35,348 bases of DNA, from positions 1 to 35,348 of the forward strand of contig CAIJRK010000061.1 of the NCBI GenBank assembly GCA_903823025.1, written 5' to 3'. Shown here one piece after another: positions 26,081 through 35,222 of this stretch (positions are counted from its first letter, which is position 1; every line of letters begins with the position of its first letter). Both the position numbers and the translations under genes were made by a program. The notes under the pieces are model-generated. The model was not told the origin of the DNA, did no database searches, and was given only the letters and a program-made list of their open reading frames with translations. The stretch comes from an uncultured beta proteobacterium (GTDB lineage: Bacteria > Pseudomonadota > Gammaproteobacteria > Burkholderiales > Burkholderiaceae_C).

Positions 26081-27544
26081 ATGACTGCCACCGTTGAAGA
26101 TCGCAAGGCCGCGAATAAGGCCCTTATCGATGAAGTGTTGAAGGCCTATCCTGAAAAGATGGCTAAAAGACGCGCCAAGCACTTGGGTACGTTCGAAGAC
26201 GGAAAACCCGATTGCGGCGTCAAGTCCAATATCAAGTCACTCCCTGGCGTGATGACTATTCGCGGTTGCGCCTACGCTGGCTCTAAAGGCGTGGTGTGGG
26301 GCCCGATCAAGGACATGGTCCACATCAGCCATGGCCCTGTCGGCTGCGGTCAGTATTCGTGGGGCGCACGTCGCAATTACTACATCGGCACTACAGGCAT
26401 TGACTCCTTCGTGACGATGCAGTTCACCTCCGACTTTCAAGAGAAAGACATTGTTTTTGGCGGCGACAAGAAGCTCGACAAAATCATTGACGAGATTCAA
26501 ACCTTGTTCCCACTGAACAAAGGTATCTCGATTCAATCCGAATGTCCGATTGGTTTGATCGGTGACGATATCGAAGCGGTATCGAAGAAGAAAAGCAAAG
26601 AATACGACGGTCACACCATTGTGCCGGTGCGTTGCGAGGGCTTTCGAGGTGTGAGTCAATCGCTCGGTCACCATTTGGCCAATGATGCGATTCGTGATTG
26701 GGTGTTCGATAAAACCGACCCTAATAAACGCCCTGAATTCGTCTCGACACCGTATGACGTGGCCATTATTGGCGACTACAACATCGGCGGCGATGCCTGG
26801 TCCAGCCGTATCTTGCTCGAAGAAATGGGTTTGCGCGTGATCTCGCAGTGGTCTGGTGACGGCACCATTGCTGAAATCGAGAACACACCCAAGGCTAAAC
26901 TCAACGTGCTGCATTGCTACCGCTCGATGAACTACATCAGCCGGCACATGGAAGAAAAATACGGTATTCCATGGGTTGAGTACAACTTCTTTGGCCCGAC
27001 CATGATCGAGAAAAGCTTGCGCGAAATCGCCAGCCACTTTGACGACACCATCAAGGCCAATGCTGAAAAAGCAATTGCCAAATACAAGCCCCTGATGCAA
27101 GCCGTGGTTGACAAGTTCAAGCCACGTCTGCAAGGCAAAAAAGTGATGCTGTTCGTCGGTGGTTTGCGTCCGCGTCACGTGATTGGTGCTTACGAAGATT
27201 TGGGCATGGAAGTGGTTGGTACAGGCTATGAATTTGGCCACAACGATGACTACCAACGCACCACGCATTACATCAAAGATGGCACGTTGATCTATGACGA
27301 TGTGACCGGCTTTGAATTCGAGAAATTCGTCGAACAGGTGCAACCTGATCTCGTCGGCTCGGGCATCAAGGAAAAGTACGTATTCCAGAAAATGGGCGTC
27401 CCGTTCCGTCAAATGCACAGCTGGGATTACTCTGGCCCTTACCACGGCTACGATGGTTTTGCCATCTTTGCCCGTGACATGGACATGGCCATCTCCAGCC
27501 CAATCTGGGGCTTGACCAAAGCGCCCTGGAAAAAAGCCGCTTGA
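26081..27544 (+). CDS. nifD: Nitrogenase MoFe protein alpha subunit NifD
   Basis: Alpha subunit of molybdenum nitrogenase (487 residues), which binds FeMo-cofactor. P-cluster ligands Cys63 (IRGCAYAG), Cys89 (PVGCGQYS) and Cys155 (SECPIG) are present. FeMo-co is held by Cys279 ([10 protein letters not shown]) and His446 ([14 protein letters not shown]). The substrate-site residues Gln-Ser-Leu-Gly-His-His near 193-198 are also intact. The short insertion pattern and these residues identify the Mo type rather than VnfD or AnfD. It lies 86 bases after nifH and is followed by nifK. A long open frame on the opposite strand is a codon-composition shadow. Confidence 0.99.
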   Translation: MTATVEDRKAANKALIDEVLKAYPEKMAKRRAKHLGTFEDGKPDCGVKSNIKSLPGVMTIRGCAYAGSKGVVWGPIKDMVHISHGPVGCGQYSWGARRNYYIGTTGIDSFVTMQFTSDFQEKDIVFGGDKKLDKIIDEIQTLFPLNKGISIQSECPIGLIGDDIEAVSKKKSKEYDGHTIVPVRCEGFRGVSQSLGHHLANDAIRDWVFDKTDPNKRPEFVSTPYDVAIIGDYNIGGDAWSSRILLEEMGLRVISQWSGDGTIAEIENTPKAKLNVLHCYRSMNYISRHMEEKYGIPWVEYNFFGPTMIEKSLREIASHFDDTIKANAEKAIAKYKPLMQAVVDKFKPRLQGKKVMLFVGGLRPRHVIGAYEDLGMEVVGTGYEFGHNDDYQRTTHYIKDGTLIYDDVTGFEFEKFVEQVQPDLVGSGIKEKYVFQKMGVPFRQMHSWDYSGPYHGYDGFAIFARDMDMAISSPIWGLTKAPWKKAA

Positions 27545-27610
27545 TCCTTTGTAGATAACGTTGCGACCGCTAACCCGGTCGTGTCCTACCCCAAACTTTT
27601 GGAGCTTGTC

Positions 27611-29170
27611 ATGCCTCAATCAGCCGATAAAATCATTGACCACGAACTGCTGTTCCGTGAGCCAGAGTATCAAGAATCCTTGCGCAACAAGAAGGAAAAT
27701 TTCGAGTTCAACCATGCTGACGAAAAAGTCAAACAGGTGATCGAATGGACCAAGACCGAAGACTACAAACTGAAGAACTTTGCCCGCGATTCACTATCTG
27801 TGAATCCGGCTAAAGCTTGCCAGCCACTCGGTGCCGTCTTTGTTGCCAACGGCTTTCACAAGACCTTGAGCTTTGTTCACGGTAGCCAAGGCTGCGTGGC
27901 CTACTACCGCTCGCACTTCTCGCGCCATTTCAAAGAGCCTACCTCGTGTGTTAGCTCCTCAATGACGGAAGATTCCGCTGTGTTTGGCGGTATGAACAAC
28001 ATGGTGGATGGCCTGGCCAACGCCTACAGTTTGTACAAGCCCGACATGATCGCTGTCTCGACGACCTGCATGGCCGAAGTGATTGGTGATGACGTGGACG
28101 CCTTCATCAAGAACGGCAAGCAAAAAGGCAGCGTGCCAGACGACTTCGACGTGCCGTTTGCGCATACACCCGCTTTTGTGGGCAGCCACATCACCGGCTA
28201 TGACAATGCGTTGCTCGGCATTCTGCGGCACTTCTGGGATGGCAAGGCCAAGACCACGGAGCCTTTGGTGCGCGTCCCTGACGAGAGCATCAACTTCATT
28301 GGCGGCTTTGACGGCTTTGTCGTCGGCAACATGAAGGAAATCAAACGCATCTTTGAACTGTTTGACGTCAAGGTGAACATTCTTTGTGATCCGTCCGAAG
28401 TCTGGAACACGCCAACCGATGGCGAGTTCCGCATGTACGCCGGCGGCACCACCAAAGAACAAGTGATCTCGGCCTTGAACGCCAAAGCCACCATCGTGTT
28501 CCAGGAATATTGCTGCGAGAAAACCTCCAAGTTCATCGCTGAACATGGTCAGGAAGTTGTTGTGCTGAATGCGCCCGTGGGCGTGACCGGCACCGACAAG
28601 TTCTTGATGGAAATCTCGCGCTTGACTGGCAAGCCGATTCCTGCTGCGCTGGAAAAAGAGCGGGGTCAAGTGGTTGATGCCATGGCCGACAGCCAGGCGC
28701 ATTTGCACGGTAAACGCTTTGCCCTGTATGGCGACCCGGATCAGATGTTGGGCTACGCCCAGTTTCTGCTGGAACTCGGCGCTGAACCCGCGCACGTTGT
28801 GGCCACCAATGGCAATAAAGAGTGGGAAAAGAAAGTGCAAGCGCTCTTTGACTCGTCGCCTTACGGTGCGGGTTGCAAGGTGTATCCGAAACGTGACTTG
28901 TGGCATTTGCGCTCGTTGCTGTTCACGGAACCGGTGGATTTCCTGATTGGTAACACCTACGGCAAATACCTGGAACGTGATACCAACACACCGCTGGTGC
29001 GCCTGGTGTTTCCGATCTTTGATCGTCACCACTACCACCGTTACGCCACTTGGGGTTATGACGGCGCCATGCGCGTCTTGGTGATGCTGTTGGATGAGTT
29101 CTTTGAAGCGCTGGATGCCAGCACCATCACAACCGGCAAGACCGATTACAGCTACGACATCATTCGTTGA
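27611..29170 (+). CDS. nifK: Nitrogenase MoFe protein beta subunit NifK
   Basis: Beta subunit of Mo-nitrogenase, 519 residues from the ATG with GGAG 7 bases upstream; an in-frame GTG 30 bases earlier lacks a ribosome site and is rejected. P-cluster ligands are visible in [28 protein letters not shown] and [12 protein letters not shown], together with the Ser in [13 protein letters not shown]. The C-terminal [14 protein letters not shown] block is typical. It forms the alpha2-beta2 tetramer with NifD. A very stable hairpin follows its stop codon. Confidence 0.99.
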   Translation: MPQSADKIIDHELLFREPEYQESLRNKKENFEFNHADEKVKQVIEWTKTEDYKLKNFARDSLSVNPAKACQPLGAVFVANGFHKTLSFVHGSQGCVAYYRSHFSRHFKEPTSCVSSSMTEDSAVFGGMNNMVDGLANAYSLYKPDMIAVSTTCMAEVIGDDVDAFIKNGKQKGSVPDDFDVPFAHTPAFVGSHITGYDNALLGILRHFWDGKAKTTEPLVRVPDESINFIGGFDGFVVGNMKEIKRIFELFDVKVNILCDPSEVWNTPTDGEFRMYAGGTTKEQVISALNAKATIVFQEYCCEKTSKFIAEHGQEVVVLNAPVGVTGTDKFLMEISRLTGKPIPAALEKERGQVVDAMADSQAHLHGKRFALYGDPDQMLGYAQFLLELGAEPAHVVATNGNKEWEKKVQALFDSSPYGAGCKVYPKRDLWHLRSLLFTEPVDFLIGNTYGKYLERDTNTPLVRLVFPIFDRHHYHRYATWGYDGAMRVLVMLLDEFFEALDASTITTGKTDYSYDIIR

Positions 29171-29177
29171 TCTGTCA

Positions 29178-29207
29178 GCCGGGTCGGGTTGAAAAACCCG
29201 ACCCGGC
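29178..29207 (+). terminator. Strong hairpin after nifK
   Basis: A perfect 13-pair stem (29178-29190 with 29195-29207) closed by a GAAA tetraloop lies 7 bases after the nifK stop. TTGATGCTTTT follows, a weak T-tract. It may partly terminate transcription or protect the nifHDK mRNA from 3' decay, lowering expression of the FeSII and following genes relative to nitrogenase. Confidence 0.8.
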
Positions 29208-29244
29208 TTGATGCTTTTCACTTTTTACACGATTCGAGAACCCC

Positions 29245-29592
29245 ATGGCCAATGTAACCTTTAGCTCTCCGACGATGAAGAAGGACTTGACGGTCTATGC
29301 CGTCGCAGGCGATACCAAAACACTGCTCGCGGTGGCCAAGGCCAACAACGTGCAACTGGAATTTGAATGCCAGAACGGCGAGTGCGGTTCTTGCCAAGTC
29401 GAAGTCTCGGTACTCTCCAGCAAAACCCCAATGGGTGTGGCACTGACCGAGAAAGAAAAGACGATTCTGCGACTTGCAGGCAAGATTACCGCTCAGCAAA
29501 TTGAAGATGCTGAAACAAAAGATTTACCACCGCCATGGCGTCTGGCTTGCCAGTTCGTTGTGCGCGATGAGGACATTCTGGTTAAGTTTTAA
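29245..29592 (+). CDS. FeSII (Shethna-type) protective 2Fe-2S ferredoxin
   Basis: 115-residue [2Fe-2S] protein closely resembling Azotobacter Shethna protein II, which forms a temporary complex with both nitrogenase components under oxygen stress (conformational protection). Ligands are Cys42, Cys47, Cys50 (FECQNGECGSC) and Cys102 (WRLACQ). The family block LTEKEKTILRLAGK, DLPPPWRLACQ and the ending VRDEDILVKF are present. The Lys pair near the N-terminus (Lys12-Lys13), important for binding nitrogenase in Azotobacter, is conserved. It follows nifK by 74 bases with the strong hairpin between. Confidence 0.92.
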   Translation: MANVTFSSPTMKKDLTVYAVAGDTKTLLAVAKANNVQLEFECQNGECGSCQVEVSVLSSKTPMGVALTEKEKTILRLAGKITAQQIEDAETKDLPPPWRLACQFVVRDEDILVKF

Positions 29593-29597
29593 CCCTG

Positions 29598-29641
29598 GAC
29601 ACGCTACCGTCACCACAAGCTTGAGGTGATAGGAGCGTGTC
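29598..29641 (+). other. Two-level hairpin after FeSII gene
   Basis: Outer arms GACACGCT (29598-29605) and AGCGTGTC (29634-29641) enclose inner arms TCACC (29610-29614) and GGTGA (29625-29629). It sits 6 bases after the FeSII stop with no T-run. It may be an attenuator or an mRNA end-protecting structure before the following four-gene block. Confidence 0.55.
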
Positions 29642-29666
29642 AAGCCGTTAGTAGCAGGAGGTTGAC

Positions 29667-30155
29667 GTGATCTATGTAGTAGAACTTCCAAACCAAGGCG
29701 ACCCGTTCGCCTGGTTTGCCTATGACGATGACGACTTTGCACGCAAGGTAGCGGCAGGCGATGCCTTGCAGCCTTGGGAAATTTACGACGAAGTCACGCC
29801 CCGCCGTCTGATCGAAGCAGTCGGCCATGCCTCGGTCGATGAGCAAGCTCGCCATGGTTTTCCGGCCATCTGCGCATTGGGCGACGAACACGGCTGGGAC
29901 ACGCCGTTGTACCGCGCTGACCACCTGCTAGGCAGTGGCGTCTTGCGCGTGGAGCCGGTCACAGAACGCGAGGCTTTGACCGCTGCGTTGGCCGCGCGTG
30001 ATGATGGTTTGCGTTGTATTTATTGGCGTGATCAAGAGGCGATTAGCGCCTCGGAAGGGGCTGACCCGCGCATTGCTGGCCCGGCACTTTGGCGTGTGCG
30101 GCGCTCACTCTATGAACAACTGGTGGCGCTGGACGTGCTGGCCGACAACTGCTAA
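29667..30155 (+). CDS. Uncharacterised nif-operon protein
   Basis: 162-residue acidic, soluble protein with no recognised domain. Visible parts are the start MIYVVELPNQGDPFAWFAYDDDDFARKV, with a run of four Asp, and two helical segments (REALTAALAARDDGL, LWRVRRSLYEQLVALDVL). Two tryptophan-rich stretches and a C-terminal Cys are present. It begins 74 bases after FeSII with a strong AGGAGG site and is 11 bases before the next gene. Its place directly after nifHDK-FeSII suggests an accessory or protective role. Confidence 0.72.
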   Translation: MIYVVELPNQGDPFAWFAYDDDDFARKVAAGDALQPWEIYDEVTPRRLIEAVGHASVDEQARHGFPAICALGDEHGWDTPLYRADHLLGSGVLRVEPVTEREALTAALAARDDGLRCIYWRDQEAISASEGADPRIAGPALWRVRRSLYEQLVALDVLADNC

Positions 30156-30166
30156 GAGCGCCCCTT

Positions 30167-30523
30167 ATGTTGTCCCGAATGCAATACGACATCATGCAAA
30201 GCAGTGGTCACGCCATTGGCGTGTTGTTGGCCGAAATGCAGGAAGAAAACGAACTGTTTGCCAGTGCCAGCACACTGCAGTGCGTCGAGGCGCATCTGCT
30301 GGTTATCGCGCAGACTTTGGCCCACTTGTCGCCCACGTTGCACCGGCACTTGCTCCAGTTGGACTGGCATGGTTGGGAGCGCCTACACCAACTTTTAGTG
30401 CAAAACCTGGAACCTCGGCGCGAGGAAGTTTGGTACGGTATTAATGCCTTGGTGCCCGCGACGCTGGAACTGATTGCGCAATTGCGTCGGCAAGAGCCGG
30501 GGTGGTTTGAGATTGACTATTAA
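30167..30523 (+). CDS. Degenerate HEPN/HepT-like protein
   Basis: 118-residue, all-helical protein resembling the HEPN family of HepT (DUF86) antitoxin-associated ribonucleases: SAS..LQCVEAHLLVIAQTLAHLSP, then LDWHGWERLHQLLVQN and REEVWYGINALVPATLELI, matching the HepT pattern (I.WREIIGLRN.LVH..... VW). The RX4H catalytic motif is lost: the Arg is His and the His is Gln. No MNT nucleotidyltransferase partner is encoded beside it. It follows the preceding gene by 11 bases and precedes the ferritin-like gene by 9, so it is part of the operon. A binding role in nitrogenase metabolism is possible. Confidence 0.65.
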   Translation: MLSRMQYDIMQSSGHAIGVLLAEMQEENELFASASTLQCVEAHLLVIAQTLAHLSPTLHRHLLQLDWHGWERLHQLLVQNLEPRREEVWYGINALVPATLELIAQLRRQEPGWFEIDY

Positions 30524-30532
30524 AGGAACCCC

Positions 30533-31012
30533 ATGAAATCAGTTGAAGAATTTTTGGCCCATACCATTCAGCTCGAAAGCGAGTCTGCGTTGCGTTTTGG
30601 ACAACTCGCCGATGCGATGACAACCGTTGGCAACCGAGACGTAGGGCGTTTATTCAGGCGGCTGGCCGACTACTCGTTGCTGCACTTGGGCGACGCGCGC
30701 GCCCGGGCCGGTTTTAGGACAATGCCGGTGATAGCCGCTGCCGACTACAAGTGGCCTGATATTGAAAGTCCCGAAGCGGCGGCGATTTGGGCAGCAGACC
30801 CCTTCATCGGGATTGATCAGGCGCTACAAGTGGCGCTGGATGCCGAGACCGCCGGTCTTGCGTTTTACGACGATGTATTGCAGAACACGAACGACCCTGA
30901 AATCCGGGTGTTGGCCAAGGAGTTTGTTGAGGAAGAATCCCAGCACGTCGCCGAACTGCAACGCTGGATCAAGCTGCACCTGAACGGTGAAAAGCTGCCG
31001 ACCGAAGCCTGA
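30533..31012 (+). CDS. Ferritin-like protein
   Basis: 159-residue four-helix protein of the ferritin/rubrerythrin superfamily. First helix LAHTIQLESESALRFGQLADAM has the E..ALRF pattern of diiron proteins. Later helices carry LALDAETAGLAFYDDVL and EFVEEESQHVAELQRW with an EXXH-type motif. The second-helix EXXH is imperfect (LHLGDARARA), so diiron binding is uncertain. No rubredoxin domain. Related genes occur near nif clusters and may store iron or remove peroxide or oxygen. It lies 9 bases after the HEPN-like gene and 24 bases before the NifX-like gene. Confidence 0.8.
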   Translation: MKSVEEFLAHTIQLESESALRFGQLADAMTTVGNRDVGRLFRRLADYSLLHLGDARARAGFRTMPVIAAADYKWPDIESPEAAAIWAADPFIGIDQALQVALDAETAGLAFYDDVLQNTNDPEIRVLAKEFVEEESQHVAELQRWIKLHLNGEKLPTEA

Positions 31013-31036
31013 CCGATATTACTTGGCCGCAGAACT

Positions 31037-31423
31037 ATGAAAATTGCCGTTGCCACCAACGACACCTGGCGCCAAGTTTCAGGCCACGCCGGTCAGACTC
31101 GGAACTGGCTTGTCTTTGACTGCCAGCCGGGTGCGCCGTTGCCTGAACCCCAGCGTGTGCTGCTGACCAAAGAACAATTGCCACACCATTTTCAGGACGA
31201 TGGCCCGCATCTACTTCACGGCATCGAAATCATGATTGCCGCCAGTGCAGGCGACGGCTTTATTCGTCACATGGAGAAGTGGGGCGCGCAAGTTTTACTG
31301 ACCGGTGAGACTGAGCCGCTCATGGCGCTGCAAAAGATCATGGCCGGAGAAGCGCTGGCCGATACCCGTTTTGACCTCACCACGACTTTGTGCAAACTGC
31401 GCGATCTGTTTTCTCGGCATTAA
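31037..31423 (+). CDS. NifX/NifB C-terminal-like cofactor-binding protein
   Basis: 128-residue protein of the dinitrogenase FeMo-cofactor-binding family (NifX, NafY core, NifB C-terminus). Marks are MKIAVATNDTWRQVSGHAGQTRNWLVF at the start, IEIMIAASAGDGFIRHMEKWGAQVLLTGET in the middle. Such proteins hold NifB-co, VK-cluster or FeMo-co during transfer. The usual NifX partner genes nifEN are not adjacent, so this is a separate paralogue. It ends the nifHDK-linked block; it converges with the next gene, 20 bases away. Confidence 0.85.
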   Translation: MKIAVATNDTWRQVSGHAGQTRNWLVFDCQPGAPLPEPQRVLLTKEQLPHHFQDDGPHLLHGIEIMIAASAGDGFIRHMEKWGAQVLLTGETEPLMALQKIMAGEALADTRFDLTTTLCKLRDLFSRH

Positions 31424-31442
31424 CGGGCCTGCCAGCTAAACG

Positions 31443-32600
31443 TCATTTACGTTTGGCTGTTTTCCAGTCGCGGAACACGTCAATGTCGAACCCATCGGGG
31501 TAATTTAGCAAGCCGGGGGTGTGGCCCTTTTTGTTCTTTTCGCCGTACTGCCAGATGATTTCCTTAGTTTTACGGTCGATCACCATGACGCGGTCGTTCA
31601 AATCGTCCACTACTAGAATGTCGCCGGTATCGGGCAGTTCTCGGGCGATGGATGAGTGGTCGAGCGCCTTGTCACCGTCCTTGACGAAATATTCCCAGCT
31701 GACTTTGCGCGTGATCGGGTCAAAGATCACCACGCGCCCGGGCTTCCAGAAGTCGGCCACGATGATTTGCTTGCCGTCCACAGTGGGAAAGGCATCCGAC
31801 GGGTAGTGCATGTTGGGCGCCTTAACGCTCCACAGCACCTTGCCTTCTCGCGTGATGCGCGAGATCCAGGCATCAGTAATTTCAGTCACCAAAATGTCGC
31901 CGTTGGCCAGCGGTGTTGCGCCATTGGCGTGGGCCAGTTCATGCGGCGGGTTGTGCTTGCACTTGCCCGGCGTGCCCCATTGGGTGACGACCTTGTTGTC
32001 TTTCGGGTCGATGATGACGATACGGCAATTGCGGATGTCGGCGGTGATGAACTTGCCATCGGCCAGCAGGTGCGCGTCGTCCGGGTAGTTCAGCAGGTTC
32101 TCGCCTTTGCCACGATGGTCAGGTGTGCCGTAGGTCCAGGTCAGGGCACGTTTTTCGTAGTCAACGATATGCACGTCGAAATTGTCTTCTTCGCTTACCG
32201 CCAATTGTTTGCCGTCAATTGAAAAATTGACGTCTTCGTTGCCCCGATAGATTTTTAGGTTAGGGGAGGGAAATTCCCACACGATGCTTTTGTCAGGTGC
32301 GATTTCAATCAGGCGGTTGTTGCGCCGATCCGCGATGACGATCGGGTAAGGCAGAGGCTTGCCCCATGACGCCACCGGTTTTGTGCGGCTGCCCGTCACT
32401 GGCGGAATGGGCGGCAGCGTGACACCACTGCTAACGATGCCAGCACCGTTCATCTCCGGTGTGACCGTGACCTCGATGCCGGCCGACTTGCCGGGTTTAT
32501 CTGTTGCCGCCCACGACGGCAAGGCGATTGAAAAAATAATGAGACCGACACGGGCTGCGCTCAAGGCGGCAGTGAGGCGTGTAGGAGCTGGTTGGTGCAT
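31443..32600 (-). CDS. Exported beta-propeller protein
   Basis: 385-residue protein from the ATG with AAGGA upstream. The N-terminus is a signal peptide (LTAALSAARVGLIIFSIALPSWA). The rest shows repeated units of the PQQ/NHL-type beta-propeller kind (VIADRRNNRLIEI, SIVWEFPSP, VHIVDYEKRALTWTYG, ILVTEITDAWISRI, ILVVDDLNDRVMVIDRKTKEIIWQYG). No PQQ or haem motif is identifiable. The family often includes arylsulfotransferase-like proteins, but the catalytic histidine cannot be assigned. It is probably periplasmic and has no evident link with nitrogen fixation. Confidence 0.75.
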   Translation of the reverse strand: MHQPAPTRLTAALSAARVGLIIFSIALPSWAATDKPGKSAGIEVTVTPEMNGAGIVSSGVTLPPIPPVTGSRTKPVASWGKPLPYPIVIADRRNNRLIEIAPDKSIVWEFPSPNLKIYRGNEDVNFSIDGKQLAVSEEDNFDVHIVDYEKRALTWTYGTPDHRGKGENLLNYPDDAHLLADGKFITADIRNCRIVIIDPKDNKVVTQWGTPGKCKHNPPHELAHANGATPLANGDILVTEITDAWISRITREGKVLWSVKAPNMHYPSDAFPTVDGKQIIVADFWKPGRVVIFDPITRKVSWEYFVKDGDKALDHSSIARELPDTGDILVVDDLNDRVMVIDRKTKEIIWQYGEKNKKGHTPGLLNYPDGFDIDVFRDWKTAKRK

Positions 32601-32710
32601 GGAATTCCTTGGGTAGCAATGATGAATAGTCAGCCGGGTAACGGCGGCATTATTCAGCACTTGTCATAGGTCAGTTTTGACTTACGGCAAGGGAATCCAT
32701 TCCATCCTTT

Positions 32711-33391
32711 TTATAGACCGGGATTGAGGCTTTCCAGCACCACGCGCTGATGCAACGGCTGCACGGCACGCGCGTTGTCGGCAAAGCGCTTGCGATAACG
32801 TGCCAATTGGGCGGCTGAGAGTTCAAGCGGCTGCTTCATAACGATCCAGTCCACCCCCTCAGTGCAGGGCGGGGCGGTAACCGACCCTGAATAACGGTAG
32901 TAGCCGTGACTTGTCGGCAGCAACTCATTGGCATTGATCATGCTGCCAGACGGTGTGTGATCACCATCGGCTTTTGCCGGAATGAGCGGCAGCAGCGAGG
33001 TTAGTAGCGGGTTCTCGGCACCGACGCGAAACAACACCACAACTGCCAGCAACTGCCCGGATTGACTCTTGTGCAGCAGATGAGCGGCCATCGGGAACTC
33101 TTCACCCGCGATACGGTCACCGCCGGGCGTGTGAAAGTGAAACTGCTGCAGCGTGTAACGCTGATTGCCGATGTTCAATTGGCTGCCATTGGCAAAGCGC
33201 ACCCGCACCGTATGACCATCGTCCGCTAACTTGAGCGGTGCAGCACGGTAGTTAAAGTCCAGCGGCGGCAGCTTTTGCCGCGTGGTGGTCGTGATGTCAA
33301 TGGGCGACTGTTTGTGACCACTGTCACAGAGCGTAGCTGCGGAGCAAGCGGCAGCCGTCAACAGGAGGGGTATTAAAAATAACTTCGTCAT
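32711..33391 (-). CDS. Alpha-class carbonic anhydrase
   Basis: 226-residue periplasmic enzyme that interconverts CO2 and bicarbonate. Zinc ligands His85, His87 (QFHFHTP) and His104 (AAHLLHKS) are visible, along with KQSPIDI, the VTAPPCTEGVDW block and the proton-shuttle region. The N-terminus is a signal sequence, possibly a lipoprotein signal (LTAAAC). The part that usually precedes KQSPIDI (the HW.Y.G..GP..W block) is missing, leaving a shorter enzyme. It follows the small lipoprotein gene in the same direction, 26 bases downstream. Confidence 0.9.
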   Translation of the reverse strand: MTKLFLIPLLLTAAACSAATLCDSGHKQSPIDITTTTRQKLPPLDFNYRAAPLKLADDGHTVRVRFANGSQLNIGNQRYTLQQFHFHTPGGDRIAGEEFPMAAHLLHKSQSGQLLAVVVLFRVGAENPLLTSLLPLIPAKADGDHTPSGSMINANELLPTSHGYYRYSGSVTAPPCTEGVDWIVMKQPLELSAAQLARYRKRFADNARAVQPLHQRVVLESLNPGL

Positions 33392-33417
33392 ATCGGGGAT
33401 GCCTGCTTGCTGGAAGA

Positions 33418-33630
33418 TTAATAGCCGCGACGAGAGTCGTCCTGGCGACGGTCTTGGCCATCGCGGTCGTGATCTCCCCGATCTCCACGATCAGAACCAC
33501 CGTCACGGCCTCTGTCTCGGTGGTCATTGTCTCCGCGATGATCACGACCCTCTCTGTAAGGATATGCAAGCGGATAGCAGGCAGATAACAGACTGCTAAT
33601 GACGACCAGAAATATTGCAAGTTTCTTCAC
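33418..33630 (-). CDS. Small Arg/Asp/Gly-rich lipoprotein
   Basis: 70-residue predicted lipoprotein. From a GTG start with AGGAA upstream, it has a short charged start, a hydrophobic segment (LAIFLVVISSLL) and the lipobox LLSAC. The mature part is almost entirely Asp, Arg, Gly and His in a loose DRG/DHR repeat, so it is expected to be disordered. The GTG start is inferred: the frame upstream lacks a ribosome site, and an overlapping ATG is out of frame. Function unknown. Confidence 0.65.
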   Translation of the reverse strand: MKKLAIFLVVISSLLSACYPLAYPYREGRDHRGDNDHRDRGRDGGSDRGDRGDHDRDGQDRRQDDSRRGY

Positions 33631-33924
33631 ATGGGTTCCTAAAAAATAACTCAGCGTGAATCCAGGACACAGTATGTGCGCTTTCGCACATAGCTGTATG
33701 CCCATGCCCAAACCCGCAGTCAAGAAATCTCAAACAGCGTGGCTGATCTAAACCGGCTGGGATGGAAATTACCCACCTTGTGCCTCAGCGCGTGCGCGTG
33801 TCGAGCGGTGTTAACCTACTCCGCTTCGGGTCATGCGCCACGTTTTTTAAACACTGCACATGACGCCATCCCACCAATATTGACCAAGCGCATAAGAGCG
33901 CGATAACACCAAGGAGCATCAAAT

Positions 33925-34638
33925 ATGGGCGCGCAGTGGAAAGCAAAACATAAAGATTTAGCCGCAAATGTTAGGGGCCGGGTTTTTGGAAAATTGTCCA
34001 AAGACATCATGATCGCGGCGCGTGGCGGGGCTGACCCGGCTTTGAACGCACGCCTGCGGCTGGTCGTGGAGCAGGCGCGCAAAGTCTCCATGCCCAAGGA
34101 AACTTTGGACCGTGCCATCAAAAAAGGCGCGGGGCTGACCGGGGAGGTGGTCAGTTTTGAACACGTTATTTACGAAGGCTTTGCACCGCACCAAGTCGCC
34201 GTGATGGTCGAATGTCTGACCGACAACGTGAACCGCACCGCCCCTGAAATGCGCGTGCTGTTTCGCAAGGGGCAACTGGGCACTTCCGGTTCGGTGGCTT
34301 GGGATTTTGCCCATGTGGGCATGATCGAAGCCGAGCCGCTGGTGGCGGGTGCCGACGCGGAACTGGCCGCCATCGAAGCGGGCGCGCAGGACTTTGAACC
34401 GGGCGAGGAAGAGGGCGTGACGCTGTTCCTGACTGACCCCGCCGACCTCGATCTGGTTAGCCGCATGTTGCCCGCGCAAGGCTTCACGGTCTTGTCCGCC
34501 AAGCTGGGCTACAAGTCCAAGAACCCCGTCAACCCCGCCAGCTTGAGCGCCGAACATCTGGAAGAAGTAGAAGTTTTCCTGGCCGCCATTGATGCGAATG
34601 ACGATGTGCAGAATGTGTTTGTGGGGTTGGCGGGGTAA
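33925..34638 (+). CDS. YebC/PmpR-family protein
   Basis: 237-residue member of the YebC family, proteins that act as transcription regulators and, in newer work, help ribosomes through difficult sequences. Family marks are [28 protein letters not shown] at the start, [37 protein letters not shown], and the YEGFAP and [16 protein letters not shown] blocks. The start region lacks the usual HSKW.. sequence of YebC and is more like the YeeN paralogue. AAGGAG lies 9 bases before the ATG. It is unlinked to its neighbours. Confidence 0.92.
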   Translation: MGAQWKAKHKDLAANVRGRVFGKLSKDIMIAARGGADPALNARLRLVVEQARKVSMPKETLDRAIKKGAGLTGEVVSFEHVIYEGFAPHQVAVMVECLTDNVNRTAPEMRVLFRKGQLGTSGSVAWDFAHVGMIEAEPLVAGADAELAAIEAGAQDFEPGEEEGVTLFLTDPADLDLVSRMLPAQGFTVLSAKLGYKSKNPVNPASLSAEHLEEVEVFLAAIDANDDVQNVFVGLAG

Positions 34639-35009
34639 GGCTGACAGCGGAAATTGGGATGGGCGATTTGCTCACCTGAAACAGGCCATTCGATCCGTCT
34701 TTAGCTGTATTTGTAAAGCGCCTGCAAATTGGCGCTGAGGGACTTGTACTCAAGTTGCAAGCGATCGTGCCCGTTAGTCCGGCCATCCGCCCGCGCCGCT
34801 TGATGTGTGAATCAACCGCTGTTAGCAACTGAACTCTGTTAATCTAACTCAGCAGAAATTTCAAACAGACGTATGCTTTGACCGACATCTTTTGTCCAGC
34901 TAATGAGATTCATAAATTCATTAGAAATTTCATTCTGAAATATTAATCAACAAGTAACGATTTCCAATAATCGTATTAACCCGATGGACATCAAAGTTTA
35001 AGGAATATA
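34639..35009. other. Gene-free stretch with composition change
   Basis: No convincing gene. The first 190 bases keep the composition of the island; from about 34830 the sequence becomes A+T-rich and continues so into the methylase fragment. The shift suggests the start of horizontally acquired DNA. A short open frame on the minus strand across 34529-34828 overlaps the yebC end and looks random. Confidence 0.5.
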
Positions 35010-35222
35010 GTGAATAGAAAATTGGAAGTAAAGGGCTATTCTGGAATTTATAACTGTCATAAATATTGGGGAAAGAAACCTGTCGAACTTTATGAACGCA
35101 TTGTCGATGTGTTTGCTGAACAGGGTGCATTGGTGTGTGATCCCTTCATGGGCTCTGGTGTTCTCCCAAGCGTCTGCAAGTCGAGAGGCATTAACTTTGA
35201 TGGCTGCGACCTTAAGCCATCA
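35010..35222 (+). pseudogene. DNA methyltransferase fragment cut by an IS
   Basis: The first 70 or so codons match the N-terminus of a DNA adenine/cytosine-N4 methyltransferase of a restriction-modification type: SGIYNCHKYWGKKPVELY, then the SAM-binding DPFMGSG motif (LVCDPFMGSGVLPS). It starts at GTG with AAGGA before it. After GCDLKPS the frame runs into an IS50/Tn5-like end and finishes with unrelated codons. Without the catalytic (DPPY-type) region it is non-functional. Its A+T content is higher than the nif genes, indicating foreign origin. Confidence 0.75.

Noticed and set aside
26237..27619. Long open frame on the strand opposite nifD (460 codons)
   Set aside because: It mirrors nifD codon for codon, has a His- and Phe-rich composition with no domain, and no ribosome site; an antisense shadow of a highly biased gene. 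The 420-codon frame opposite nifK (27959-29221) is the same case.
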